This document shows positions 1-5,681 of a stretch of DNA of 28,006 nt, piece after piece. Positions within the stretch are counted from its first letter, which is position 1. The number at the start of each line of letters is the position of its first letter. This DNA is from a virus. The notes under the pieces were generated by a model, which saw nothing but the letters and a program-made list of their open reading frames with translations, was not told the origin of the DNA and searched no databases. The position numbers and the translations under genes are program-made. The DNA lies in the IMG/VR virus record IMGVR_UViG_3300030450_002179, positions 1 through 28,006 of that record. One strand, 5' to 3'.

Positions 1-143
1 ACATTTTCTTCATCTATAACTATTGGACGAAGCTCTAACATTTCTGGAAAGTCTATAATAGACTGAACTAATTTTGCAAACTTATTATCCCTTATTACTC
101 TTGGATTGTTTTTGTTTGGCTTTAGTATCTTGATTTTTAATTT
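1..143. repeat. Terminal direct repeat, left copy
   Basis: The first 143 bases match 27864-28006 with one difference: A at 66 versus G at 27929, a synonymous Val codon change in the ParB-like gene. The match ends exactly at the last base of the window, so the sequence overlaps itself and represents a circular or circularly permuted molecule of about 27,863 bp. Whether the repeat is a true packaged terminal repeat or only an assembly overlap cannot be decided here. The mismatch suggests strain variation or a read error. Confidence 0.95.
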
Positions 144-149
144 TTTCAT
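1..149 (-). CDS. ParB/Srx-like protein, N-terminal part (continues at 28006)
   Basis: This is the 5' end of the gene whose remainder lies at 27500-28006. The ATG at 149 opens MKKLKIKILKPNKNNPRVI, the typical beta-strand start of phage ParB-like domains (x-L-K-P-N-x-x-N-P-R), followed by a helix. It stays open to position 1 and continues in frame through the duplicated ends. The complete protein would be 170 aa. The start lies 65 bases inside the preceding gene (294-85) in another frame. An A-rich GAG stretch precedes the ATG, with no clear Shine-Dalgarno site. Family and role are described under the other part. Confidence 0.85.
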   Translation of the reverse strand, partial: MKKLKIKILKPNKNNPRVIRDNKFAKLVQSIIDFPEMLELRPIVIDEEN

Positions 150-294
150 CTCTTTTTTTTAATTGTAAAGAACACATAGCTACTCTTTGGGTTTTATTTC
201 TATAAGTATCAATCATGTAAGCATCAGATAGACATCTGTACATAAATTGCTGGTAGTTCTCATTTTTTTTGGCTTTCGGTATAGACATAATCAC
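85..294 (-). CDS. Small Cys-pair phage protein of unknown function
   Basis: A 69-aa protein. Its first 45 residues follow a pattern known from many phage proteins: Pro/Lys/Asn-rich start, then F-x-x-R-C (C21), a central Tyr, then Q-R-V-A-M-C (C41). In other phages the motif occurs alone or at an end of portal or protease proteins; its function is unknown to me. The tail is a Lys/Gln/Ser-rich, probably disordered stretch that overlaps the ParB-like gene by 65 bases in a different frame. It starts six bases after the VRR-NUC stop, so it probably shares that transcript. A similar Cys-x18-Cys motif ends the prohead protease (12384-13151). Real gene likely; function open. Confidence 0.6.
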   Translation of the reverse strand: MIMSIPKAKKNENYQQFMYRCLSDAYMIDTYRNKTQRVAMCSLQLKKRDEKIKNQDTKAKQKQSKSNKG

Positions 295-299
295 TTTGT

Positions 300-701
300 T
301 TAAGATAAGTATTCATCAATAGTTCTTTGCACATGGTCGAATCCAGTACAAATTTCGGCTTTATAGCCTTTGTCTTGTAAGATGTTAATGATTTTTTTTT
401 GTTTTGGACTCGCATAATTACCTTTTACTTTAAGTTCAATAGCCAATCCATGATAACCATGTCTGGCTTCATATATAAACAAATCTGGAAACCCAGCTTG
501 GTATCCAGTTGCTTTCATTCGTCTGGCTACAGATAAGAAAGTTCTCATTCCACCAGCACTACCATTATAAAATATTTTGGGGTGTTTGATTCCTAAGTAT
601 TTGCAAACTGCTTTCTGCAGCTCATACTCTGGTTGCTTGTTCTTTGATTTTTTCGGAGTGTATTTTTTTGAGCCACTCCAAATACTTTTTCTTATCGCCA
701 T
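300..701 (-). CDS. VRR-NUC domain nuclease
   Basis: A 133-aa protein of the PD-(D/E)XK superfamily, VRR-NUC type. Visible signature: Y-Q-A-G-F-P-D at 67-73 with the catalytic Asp at D73, then A-I-E-L-K at 87-91 (E89, K91), then S-P-K-Q at 98-101 and a conserved Gly-Tyr-x-Ala segment near 112-115. In phages these stand-alone nucleases are thought to act on branched or flapped DNA during replication, recombination or packaging. The basic N-terminus (residues 1-25) probably binds DNA. The gene begins 80 bases inside the HNH gene in another frame, so the two nucleases are tightly coupled. Family call is strong; substrate is unknown. Confidence 0.88.
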   Translation of the reverse strand: MAIRKSIWSGSKKYTPKKSKNKQPEYELQKAVCKYLGIKHPKIFYNGSAGGMRTFLSVARRMKATGYQAGFPDLFIYEARHGYHGLAIELKVKGNYASPKQKKIINILQDKGYKAEICTGFDHVQRTIDEYLS

Positions 702-885
702 AGTCTAAATGACATTTTCGGCATACTGCCATAAGATTTTCAATCCTATCTTTATTACTGCCCCCCATACCTCTTGCTTCTATATGGTGTATATCTACAG
801 CTTTGGCTTGGCAGACTTCACAAGGAATAAAATCATCTGCAATATAATCAAAAAAATTAAAATAGATTTTAGTGTGTTTCTTCAT
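622..885 (-). CDS. HNH endonuclease
   Basis: An 87-aa HNH (beta-beta-alpha-metal) nuclease. The motif is complete: C22-x2-C25 for structural zinc, D31-I-H33-H34 with the general-base His, N50 in the middle helix, and C55-x2-C58-H59 at the end. Small phage HNH proteins often sit next to terminase or replication genes, where some assist packaging or DNA processing; others are free-standing homing enzymes. Here it lies in the early or middle region, overlapping the zinc-knuckle gene before it (17 bases) and the VRR-NUC gene after it (80 bases). No intron or inserted gene is visible, so a homing role is not supported. Confidence 0.88.
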   Translation of the reverse strand: MKKHTKIYFNFFDYIADDFIPCEVCQAKAVDIHHIEARGMGGSNKDRIENLMAVCRKCHLDYGDKKKYLEWLKKIHSEKIKEQATRV

Positions 886-997
886 CTATAATAACTACAC
901 ACATTTCTCCACACTCTAAGCATCTTTCTGTGTTTTCTAATACAGAAGCACCACAACAATTAGAAGTGCCATCATTCGTAATATAATCGTTACTCAT
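869..997 (-). CDS. Small four-Cys zinc-knuckle protein
   Basis: A 42-aa reading frame starting ATG at 997 and ending TAA at 869, fitted between two genes with 8-base and 17-base overlaps. It contains N-C-C-G-A near residues 13-17 and C-L-E-C-G-E-M-C near 26-33, resembling a short zinc ribbon of the C-C-G-x-n-C-x2-C type common in Bacteroidota phage small proteins. It would probably bind one zinc ion and may contact nucleic acid or a partner. Its overlap with the HNH gene implies translational coupling. No function can be named. Confidence 0.6.
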   Translation of the reverse strand: MSNDYITNDGTSNCCGASVLENTERCLECGEMCVVIIDEETH

Positions 998-1166
998 ATT
1001 CTTCTACTATTAAAGTTCTTATTTGCATTTCCATACCTCTATCTTTAGCTTCTTGTTCTAATTGTTTTTTACAATTAGTTAAAGCTGATTGAAAATAAAA
1101 TTCTGCTACCATGTAGTTTTCTGTTTGTAGTTCATTACTAAACCATACTCTATATCTTGTAGCCAT
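990..1166 (-). CDS. Small hypothetical early protein
   Basis: A 58-aa protein with no recognised family. I place the start at the ATG at 1166 (M-A-T-R-Y-R-V), whose A is shared with the stop codon of the preceding gene (TAATG), the arrangement used repeatedly in this genome. An in-frame upstream start at 1178 would only add M-R-R-L. The product is mixed alpha/beta with a Gln/Glu/Lys-rich helix in its centre and an acidic end (V-E-E-Y-E). It sits in a run of small early genes upstream of the nucleases. Confidence 0.6.
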   Translation of the reverse strand: MATRYRVWFSNELQTENYMVAEFYFQSALTNCKKQLEQEAKDRGMEMQIRTLIVEEYE

Positions 1167-1396
1167 TAGTCTTCGCAATTATAATAAGTTACATGCCAAT
1201 CATCTCCATAATGTAATCTCCAAACACTAACTAATCTTTTGGCTTCTTCCAAAGACCAAGCTTTAGTTAATACTTGGTAAGCTATACCTTTTCCAAATCT
1301 TCTTTCTCCACCTACTATTTTATATTTTGCTCCAGTAGGATATAAGTTATTTAATTGTTCGTCCATGTTTCCAAATATGTGGTCTAAATTTGCCAT
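1166..1396 (-). CDS. Small hypothetical early protein
   Basis: A 76-aa protein without a recognised family. The centre is Gly/Arg-rich (G-G-E-R-R-F-G-K-G near 29-37) and the C-terminal half has a clear amphipathic helix (W-S-L-E-E-A-K-R-L-V) followed by an aromatic W-H-V-T-Y-Y strand. Start and stop both form TAATG couplings with the neighbouring genes, so it is almost surely translated as part of the early operon. The fold looks compact and soluble; no membrane segment is visible. Confidence 0.62.
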   Translation of the reverse strand: MANLDHIFGNMDEQLNNLYPTGAKYKIVGGERRFGKGIAYQVLTKAWSLEEAKRLVSVWRLHYGDDWHVTYYNCED

Positions 1397-1590
1397 TATA
1401 ATTGCTGTTTTTTGTTAATGTATTCCGATTTATTCATAGTAGCATATAATCTTTTATGATATGGTGGTAAATCGGTTGCAGTAAATTGTTTAAGATAAGT
1501 TGCTTTAGCATCTAAATAAGCAAACATTTCGTCTTCTGGTAATTCAGAAAGTTGGTCTGCTGTAAGTTCTTTGTCTGGATAGTAAATCAT
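1396..1590 (-). CDS. Small acidic hypothetical early protein
   Basis: A 64-aa protein, strongly acidic in its first half (D-K-E-L-T-A-D-Q-L and E-L-P-E-D-E-M) and basic in its second. No family recognised. It begins 25 bases after the stop of the gene at 1864-1616 and its stop overlaps the next ATG as TAATG, so it belongs to the same transcript. Acidic phage early proteins of this size sometimes inhibit host enzymes or mimic DNA, but nothing in the sequence proves that here. Confidence 0.58.
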   Translation of the reverse strand: MIYYPDKELTADQLSELPEDEMFAYLDAKATYLKQFTATDLPPYHKRLYATMNKSEYINKKQQL

Positions 1591-1615
1591 AATACTAAAA
1601 TTAGAAAGTAGGAGC

Positions 1616-1864
1616 TTAAGATAAGCCCCATACTTTATTAATTAATTCGTCCATTTTATAAGATTGTTGATAGTAATAAGATGATAAATCAACATATTTT
1701 CTAACACCTTGCTTAGATAATCCAGCGTGTAAATACAATTTAATACATCTTTGGGACATTTTTCTGTAAGACTTTTTGATGTTTTCCAATCGGTCAGTCT
1801 TTTCTAATTTTAGCATTAATTTTTCTTTTGAAGTCATTTTATATCTGTTTTTTTTGTTTGACAT
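1616..1864 (-). CDS. Basic hypothetical early protein, possible DNA-binding
   Basis: An 82-aa, very Lys/Tyr/Ser-rich, mostly helical protein. The ATG at 1864 is used; a TTG at 1870 would add two residues. If the candidate promoter at 1897-1868 is real, the RNA would begin almost at this ATG, so translation would be leaderless or would start at the in-frame ATG at 1837 (M-T-S-K-E-K). The segment near residues 40-70 (H-A-G-L-S-K-Q-G-V-R-K) has a helix-turn-helix feel but is too short to call. It heads the sub-cluster leading to the nuclease genes. Function unknown. Confidence 0.55.
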   Translation of the reverse strand: MSNKKNRYKMTSKEKLMLKLEKTDRLENIKKSYRKMSQRCIKLYLHAGLSKQGVRKYVDLSSYYYQQSYKMDELINKVWGLS

Positions 1865-1867
1865 AGT

Positions 1868-1897
1868 CAAATATATAAAATATTATTTACATATCAA
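1868..1897 (-). promoter_or_regulatory. Candidate Bacteroidota-type promoter
   Basis: Minus-strand TATATTTG at 1875-1868 matches the Bacteroidota -7 element TAnnTTTG exactly. A TTG at 1897-1895 stands 19 bases upstream, the expected -33 position. It would start RNA near 1863, at or inside the first codon of the following gene. It lies in the only gap (1871-1897) between the replication genes and the small-gene run. AT-rich DNA makes chance matches likely. Confidence 0.35.
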
Positions 1898-2440
1898 CTA
1901 TTTAGACAAAAAAGTTTTAATTGTCATTTCCGAGCTTCTTTCAGATAAATTAGACCATTCTGCTTTGTGTTGAGCAGTTTGTTTTTCTCGTTCTTGGATT
2001 ATTAATTCAGTTCTTGCTACATCAAATTGAGATAACCAGCCGAGTATCATTCCACCATCTATCCTATCATAAATTTTTTCTGTGGCTTTAGCTGTTTTTA
2101 AAGTCATACCTATATCATAAAAATTAAAGTGTCTATATTCTTGACATATAATATAAGCTGTTTCAGTTAATTGATTATCATTCATTTTTGATTTAACATT
2201 ATAAAAGTCTTGAAATTGTATAAGCATAAGCTTAAGAACATCAATAGTCATTTCTTCATTCTCTAAATATCGCTTATATAATGTTTTTGGTTTTGTGTTT
2301 AAAGCTATATCTACAATGTCATTCATTTTAAGCTTTAAAATTTGCCTTGAAAAACCTTTTTGTACTGGTGTAAGTACATTTCTATTGGTATTTAGCGATA
2401 ATGTCTTGGGCAATTGATTTGCTTTGAGTTTGTTTTCCAT
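1898..2440 (-). CDS. Replication-associated protein of a Bacteroidota phage family
   Basis: A 180-aa protein that resembles a conserved family I recall from Bacteroidota phages and elements. It has a helical core with M-N-D-N-Q near 86-90, Y-I-I-C-Q-E-Y-R near 96-103, and a hallmark Y-D-R-I-D-G-G-x-I near 124-132 followed by W-L. Such genes regularly follow a replication-initiator-like gene. The start lies 59 bases inside the initiator (3149-2382) in another frame, so the two are probably made in a fixed ratio. A helicase-loader or primosome role is inference from position only. The C-terminal 40 residues are charged and likely flexible. Confidence 0.6.
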   Translation of the reverse strand: MENKLKANQLPKTLSLNTNRNVLTPVQKGFSRQILKLKMNDIVDIALNTKPKTLYKRYLENEEMTIDVLKLMLIQFQDFYNVKSKMNDNQLTETAYIICQEYRHFNFYDIGMTLKTAKATEKIYDRIDGGMILGWLSQFDVARTELIIQEREKQTAQHKAEWSNLSERSSEMTIKTFLSK

Positions 2441-3149
2441 TTTTTATCTGATTAATTATGTTTGGCAAATTAGAATTTATTTGCGAGAGCTTGACTTGTT
2501 TTCTGGTAAAATCATCAAGCATCCCCCAATGATTAAAAATATAGCTAAAACTATCTAAACAAGTGCTTTCTTCAACACCTTTTTTCTTTGCAATATTTAT
2601 AAGGTATTTTATTATTTCTTTTAATGCCTTTCCCTCTACTCCGTTAATTCTAGCTGGTACATCTAAAAATTCTAAACAAAAGCTATCATAGATAGCAACC
2701 ATATCTTTATAATATATGTTTTTACTATTTGTATTAGTATCAGTAGTTTTATTATTTGGTATAGCTTGTTCAACTTCAGCCATTCCATTAGACGATTTTG
2801 TCTTCTCCATTTGCTGTTTTGCTCTAATGGTTTGGTTATTGCTTAAAAAAGCTTTTTCATCTACAAAAGCATACCATTTGGTTCTATCATATTTTATTTT
2901 ATTATAATTACCAACCATAATAATATCTTGGTCAATTAGTGACTTTAATATTCTTTTAATTTGGCTGACAGACCAAAAGTCAAATAATTCTTGAAATGCT
3001 GAAATAGTATTATAAGTCCAAGTTCTTCCATCATGACATGAATAATTATTAGCCATGTTTTTACTAATCCAAAATTGTAAATTTTTAATCACAATAGCTT
3101 CACTCACACCATATTTCTTGGCATGTTCTTTATTAAATGAATATTCCAT
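2382..3149 (-). CDS. Replication initiator / replisome-organiser-like protein
   Basis: A 255-aa protein with a winged-helix N-terminus. Residues 11-32 (V-S-E-A-I-V-I-K-N-L-Q-F-W) are typical of phage DnaD/replisome-organiser proteins. Residues 44-80 (W-T-Y-N-T, F-D-F-W-S-V-S-Q-I-K-R-I-L-K-S-L) form a helix-turn-helix and wing. A Ser/Thr/Asn linker at about 105-145 joins a helical C-terminal half that may recruit the host helicase. With the SSB-like gene upstream and no polymerase in the genome, it probably opens the origin and loads host replication proteins. The ATG at 3149 follows the previous stop by one base. Confidence 0.68.
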   Translation of the reverse strand: MEYSFNKEHAKKYGVSEAIVIKNLQFWISKNMANNYSCHDGRTWTYNTISAFQELFDFWSVSQIKRILKSLIDQDIIMVGNYNKIKYDRTKWYAFVDEKAFLSNNQTIRAKQQMEKTKSSNGMAEVEQAIPNNKTTDTNTNSKNIYYKDMVAIYDSFCLEFLDVPARINGVEGKALKEIIKYLINIAKKKGVEESTCLDSFSYIFNHWGMLDDFTRKQVKLSQINSNLPNIINQIKNGKQTQSKSIAQDIIAKYQ

Positions 3150-3150
3150 A

Positions 3151-3363
3151 TTATATCTTTTTATGAGACAATAATACTTCTTCTATGGGAACCTTGCAAG
3201 ATTTAGCAATTTTAGGAACATATTTGTAAAAAGCTTCCTCGCACCTACATATCTTGTCAATAGTAGGGCGAGTAATATTTAGCTTTTTCATGGCTTCTGA
3301 TTTAGTTTCAAAATATAATTGAATAACTTTACCAGTTTTAGTATTTGGTTTAAATGGTATCAT
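3151..3363 (-). CDS. Small HTH DNA-binding protein
   Basis: A 70-aa protein with a single helix-turn-helix of the Cro/XRE-like kind. S-E-A-M-K-K-L-N-I-T-R-P-T-I-D-K-I at roughly 22-38 reads as first helix, turn and recognition helix. The C-terminal K-V-P-I-E-E-V-L-L resembles the closing helix of XRE proteins. It lies between the SSB-like and initiator genes with one- or two-base gaps, so it is made with the replication genes and could set their level or bind the origin. No operator is evident. It could also be a replication accessory protein. Confidence 0.6.
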   Translation of the reverse strand: MIPFKPNTKTGKVIQLYFETKSEAMKKLNITRPTIDKICRCEEAFYKYVPKIAKSCKVPIEEVLLSHKKI

Positions 3364-3364
3364 A

Positions 3365-3859
3365 TTAAAAAGGTAAGTCAGAAGTTTCAGTTTCTCTATT
3401 AGTTGGAATAGCTAATCCAGTTTTAGTAAATTCTTGGCTAAATTGTGTATCAGAATTACCATTTACAAATTGTACAAACCTTTCAGCTGTTTTTAAAACA
3501 TCAGCTTCAGTTGGTTTATGTTCTGGATTAATAGCATGAAAATCTACAGAAGCTTTTAGCATTGATTGTCGCACTATTTTAACTTGTACATCATCTGACT
3601 TACCAAACGAATTAGAAGTGCCATTAGAAGCGTTAAAAGGCTTACTATAATGTGGTTTTACTTTTGGATACTTTCCATTAATATATTCGTATTCTGTTTC
3701 TGTACCAATTTCAAACTTATTTTGGTCTTGTGATTTAGAAGAATATTCTCCTACATCTCCATTTTGGAATACAATCTCAAATTTATACATAGTACCAAAA
3801 TTTCCTTCCCATGTTCCATTAGATTGTACGCTTACAACTTTTGATTTTTTAATTTCCAT
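3365..3859 (-). CDS. Single-stranded DNA-binding-like protein (OB fold)
   Basis: A 164-aa protein. The N-terminal 80 residues alternate beta strands and Gly turns (S-N-G-T-W-E-G-N-F-G-T-M-Y-K-F-E), as in OB-fold proteins. A low-complexity Ser/Asn linker and a helical segment follow. The last residues, E-T-S-D-L-P-F, match the acidic D-x-P-F tip by which bacterial SSB proteins recruit replication partners, a strong functional clue. It differs from classical SSB in sequence and is probably the phage-type SSB seen in Bacteroidota phages. It lies directly upstream of the HTH and initiator genes, and a good -7 box precedes it at 3909-3902. Confidence 0.7.
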   Translation of the reverse strand: MEIKKSKVVSVQSNGTWEGNFGTMYKFEIVFQNGDVGEYSSKSQDQNKFEIGTETEYEYINGKYPKVKPHYSKPFNASNGTSNSFGKSDDVQVKIVRQSMLKASVDFHAINPEHKPTEADVLKTAERFVQFVNGNSDTQFSQEFTKTGLAIPTNRETETSDLPF

Positions 3860-3901
3860 TTTAATCTGTTTTAAGTTAAATTTAATTGTTTTTTGTTAGT
3901 G

Positions 3902-3909
3902 CAAATATA
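3902..3909 (-). promoter_or_regulatory. Possible -7 promoter element before the SSB-like gene
   Basis: Minus-strand TATATTTG matches the Bacteroidota -7 consensus and lies in the 56-base gap before the SSB-like gene, 43 bases upstream of its ATG. No clean TTTG is present 19-21 bases upstream (the region reads TTCAATGG), so the promoter is unproven. An activator or weak -33 element could compensate. Confidence 0.3.
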
Positions 3910-3915
3910 ATAAAA

Positions 3916-4236
3916 TTATTTTACATTCCATTGAATAATCTCAGTAGCTACTTCATTAGTTTGGTTTCTTTTTCTATCAATATACCTTTTACCTCTTAAT
4001 TCTTTATGAACTTCTTGAAGCTTTGCTCTACATCTTCTTATACTTGATGGATTAGATAGTTTATTGTCTGCTACAAGTTTTAAAGTATCATGAGCATTAG
4101 TGCTGTGCATATCATAGCCCATTTCTTTCATTTCTTGCCACCATACCGAAGCTAATAACTTTGTGTCGCTATCTCTTAAATGTGGTAGCTTAATAAGAAA
4201 ATTTTTAACTATTTTTTCTTTGTGTTTTACTTTCAT
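3916..4236 (-). CDS. Conserved phage protein, probable winged-helix type
   Basis: A 106-aa basic protein. The pattern L-P-H-L-R-D-S-D-x-x-L-x-A-x-V-W near residues 18-33, followed by L-S-N-P-S-S-I-R-R-C-R-A-K-L-Q-E and E-L-R-G-K-R-Y, is one I know from small hypothetical proteins in many unrelated phages, next to replication or nuclease genes. The R-R-C-R-A-K-L-Q helix resembles a DNA-recognition helix. Its ATG shares bases with the stop of the previous gene (TAATG). DNA binding is inference; no experimental role is known to me. Confidence 0.58.
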   Translation of the reverse strand: MKVKHKEKIVKNFLIKLPHLRDSDTKLLASVWWQEMKEMGYDMHSTNAHDTLKLVADNKLSNPSSIRRCRAKLQEVHKELRGKRYIDRKRNQTNEVATEIIQWNVK

Positions 4237-4580
4237 TATCCAAATGGTCTTAAAAGATTATCTGTTTCTTTATTGCTATACCATTTTTTTGGTTTAGTCT
4301 GTGCATCATGCTCATAAATTCTTTGAGAAGCATCTTTATCGAATAAAGAAATATCTTGTTTGTTTTCATCTGACATTTTCTCATATAACCAATCTGGTAT
4401 CTCAAACCAATAATATATAGTAGTAGAATCATCTTCGCATGGTTCTGCTTCAAGCTTAACATATTTTTTAGATAAAAACATAATATTTCCATTTCCATAT
4501 TTGCTATACTGAACTGCATAAGCTTTGTCTGTGTTGCACCTTTTAAGGTATTGTGTTCTATCGCATCTAATTAGCTTCAT
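4236..4580 (-). CDS. Hypothetical early protein
   Basis: A 114-aa protein with three Cys residues spread through the first half (R-C-D, R-C-N, P-C-E-D-D) and an acidic, Lys-rich second half. No family recognised. The middle shows two or three beta strands (N-I-M-F-L, T-I-Y-Y-W-F-E-I), so it is a compact soluble protein. The start lies 14 bases inside the preceding gene. Another open frame inside it (4519-4250) is a shadow. Confidence 0.55.
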   Translation of the reverse strand: MKLIRCDRTQYLKRCNTDKAYAVQYSKYGNGNIMFLSKKYVKLEAEPCEDDSTTIYYWFEIPDWLYEKMSDENKQDISLFDKDASQRIYEHDAQTKPKKWYSNKETDNLLRPFG

Positions 4581-4782
4581 ATCTTTTAACTTCTTTATTA
4601 TACAATTTACTTACATAGTTTAAATGTCTCATAGTAGTCTGGCTTGGTTTATCATATTCAGTATGCTCCCACCAATACAATTCTTCTATATAATTATTAT
4701 GTATTATAGCTACTTTTGTAGTATAGCTCCACACCTCATTTTCAAATAAGATATGTAGATTGGGTTTAAGTTTTTCCATCAT
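4567..4782 (-). CDS. Hypothetical early protein
   Basis: A 71-aa aromatic-rich protein (many Trp and Tyr, for example E-E-L-Y-W-W-E-H). No family recognised. The pattern suggests a small beta sheet followed by a helix (R-H-L-N-Y-V-S-K-L-Y-N-K-E-V). Two adjacent Met codons open it, so either could be the true start. It follows a 60-base AT-rich gap and overlaps the next gene by 14 bases. Confidence 0.52.
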   Translation of the reverse strand: MMEKLKPNLHILFENEVWSYTTKVAIIHNNYIEELYWWEHTEYDKPSQTTMRHLNYVSKLYNKEVKRYEAN

Positions 4783-4842
4783 TTTGTTTGTTTTAAGTTT
4801 CTTAAATATAATAAATTTATTTTATATAGTGGTATAAAAAAA

Positions 4843-5052
4843 TTAAATATTAGGATTTTTTGGTCTACCTAATTCTACCCATTCTTCTACGCTACCACCA
4901 TTAAACAAAGTAATCTTACCACTTTGCCATTGTTCCAATTTGTCTTTTTTACTTTGATTGTCATGGAGCAATAAAGTGCCAAGAGTTTCAAGTTGCTTTA
5001 CTCTTTTTTCTAATGCTTCTATTCTTAATTTTTGAAATTCTACTACTTTCAT
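4843..5052 (-). CDS. Hypothetical coiled-coil early protein
   Basis: A 69-aa protein whose first 40 residues form a strong coiled coil (L-R-I-E-A-L-E-K-R-V-K-Q-L-E-T-L), followed by a small hydrophilic C-terminal part. It probably forms an oligomer. No family recognised. Gaps of 26 and 60 bases lie on either side; the latter holds TATATTTA near 4810, a poor match to a -7 element. Confidence 0.52.
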   Translation of the reverse strand: MKVVEFQKLRIEALEKRVKQLETLGTLLLHDNQSKKDKLEQWQSGKITLFNGGSVEEWVELGRPKNPNI

Positions 5053-5078
5053 AATTTTTATCTTTTAAATATAATTTA

Positions 5079-5330
5079 TTAAAAATTTAACTTTGCAATC
5101 TGTCTACAAATTTTGTTAATAGTTTTAACTTGCTCAAGTTGTTCATCTGTATAGACTTTTGATTGACCCTCAAGAGTGTAATAATCATTTCTAATAACAT
5201 TTAATCTATTTTTAAAATCTATTAATATGTTATCAGATAAAATATTATTAGTAATGTCAAAGAACTTAAATACTAATTCTTCCATTTTAGATTCTGATGT
5301 TTGCTTGTTTCTCCAATTGTAATGTTTCAT
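5079..5330 (-). CDS. Hypothetical early protein
   Basis: An 83-aa mainly helical protein (F-K-F-F-D-I-T-N-N-I-L, D-F-K-N-R-L-N-V-I-R, D-E-Q-L-E-Q-V-K-T-I). No family recognised. It begins just past the terminator-like hairpin at 5380-5350, so its expression depends on read-through from the promoter at 5680-5649. No own promoter is visible. Confidence 0.52.
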   Translation of the reverse strand: MKHYNWRNKQTSESKMEELVFKFFDITNNILSDNILIDFKNRLNVIRNDYYTLEGQSKVYTDEQLEQVKTINKICRQIAKLNF

Positions 5331-5349
5331 AATTTCTATCTTTTTAAAT

Positions 5350-5380
5350 TAAAATTAAAATTAAGGGGCATTAAGCCCCT
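5350..5380 (-). terminator. Terminator-like hairpin after the first early gene
   Basis: On the minus strand AGGGGC at 5380-5375 and GCCCCT at 5369-5364 form a six-base-pair, five-G:C stem with a five-base loop that holds the TAA stop of the gene at 5607-5371. A T-rich but interrupted tract follows (TTAATTTTAATTTTAATTT). The broken T run suggests partial termination, so it may lower expression of the downstream early genes relative to the first one. Confidence 0.6.
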
Positions 5381-5607
5381 ATTATTTCTTCTTTTAATGT
5401 TTTAGCAGTTGATAATTTATTTAATAAAGTTTGGGCGTTATCTAAGGTTTCTTTAGAGTGTAACCTACCACATAATAAAGCTTCTTCTTCTCTTTTTATG
5501 TGTGCTAAATTTTCCCAGAGAATTAGTAATTGTTTTTTAGTTTTTTCGTCTGTTGTCGTACTTGCTATTTCATGTAAATCGCAAATAATTGTTTGTGTGT
5601 TAGTCAT
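5371..5607 (-). CDS. First early gene, hypothetical helical protein
   Basis: A 78-aa helical protein, rich in Leu, Glu and Lys with two Cys (I-C-D-L near 9-12, L-L-C-G near 44-47). No family recognised. It is the first gene after the best promoter in the genome and is followed at once by a terminator-like hairpin. It is therefore probably the most strongly made early product, a position often used for host-takeover proteins. The leader before its ATG is about 40 bases and AT-rich, without a Shine-Dalgarno site. Confidence 0.58.
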   Translation of the reverse strand: MTNTQTIICDLHEIASTTTDEKTKKQLLILWENLAHIKREEEALLCGRLHSKETLDNAQTLLNKLSTAKTLKEEIIGA

Positions 5608-5648
5608 AATAATTAATTTAAGTGTCTATTATTTGTTTGTTTGTTCAA

Positions 5649-5680
5649 CAAATATATAAATTATATTTTACATATACAAA
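5649..5680 (-). promoter_or_regulatory. Bacteroidota-type promoter for the early operon
   Basis: TTTG at 5680-5677 and TATATTTG at 5656-5649 on the minus strand are separated by exactly 20 bases. This matches the Bacteroidota consensus (-33 TTTG, 19-21 bases, -7 TAnnTTTG) in every fixed position. It lies in the 88-base gap between the lysis genes and the first early gene, just past the terminator at 5710-5682. Transcription would start near 5643, about 36 bases before the ATG at 5607. This is the strongest promoter candidate in the window. Confidence 0.75.
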
Positions 5681-5681
5681 T

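Noticed and set aside
4250-4519. Minus-strand frame inside 4580-4236
   Set aside because: Shadow of the longer frame, which has couplings on both sides.
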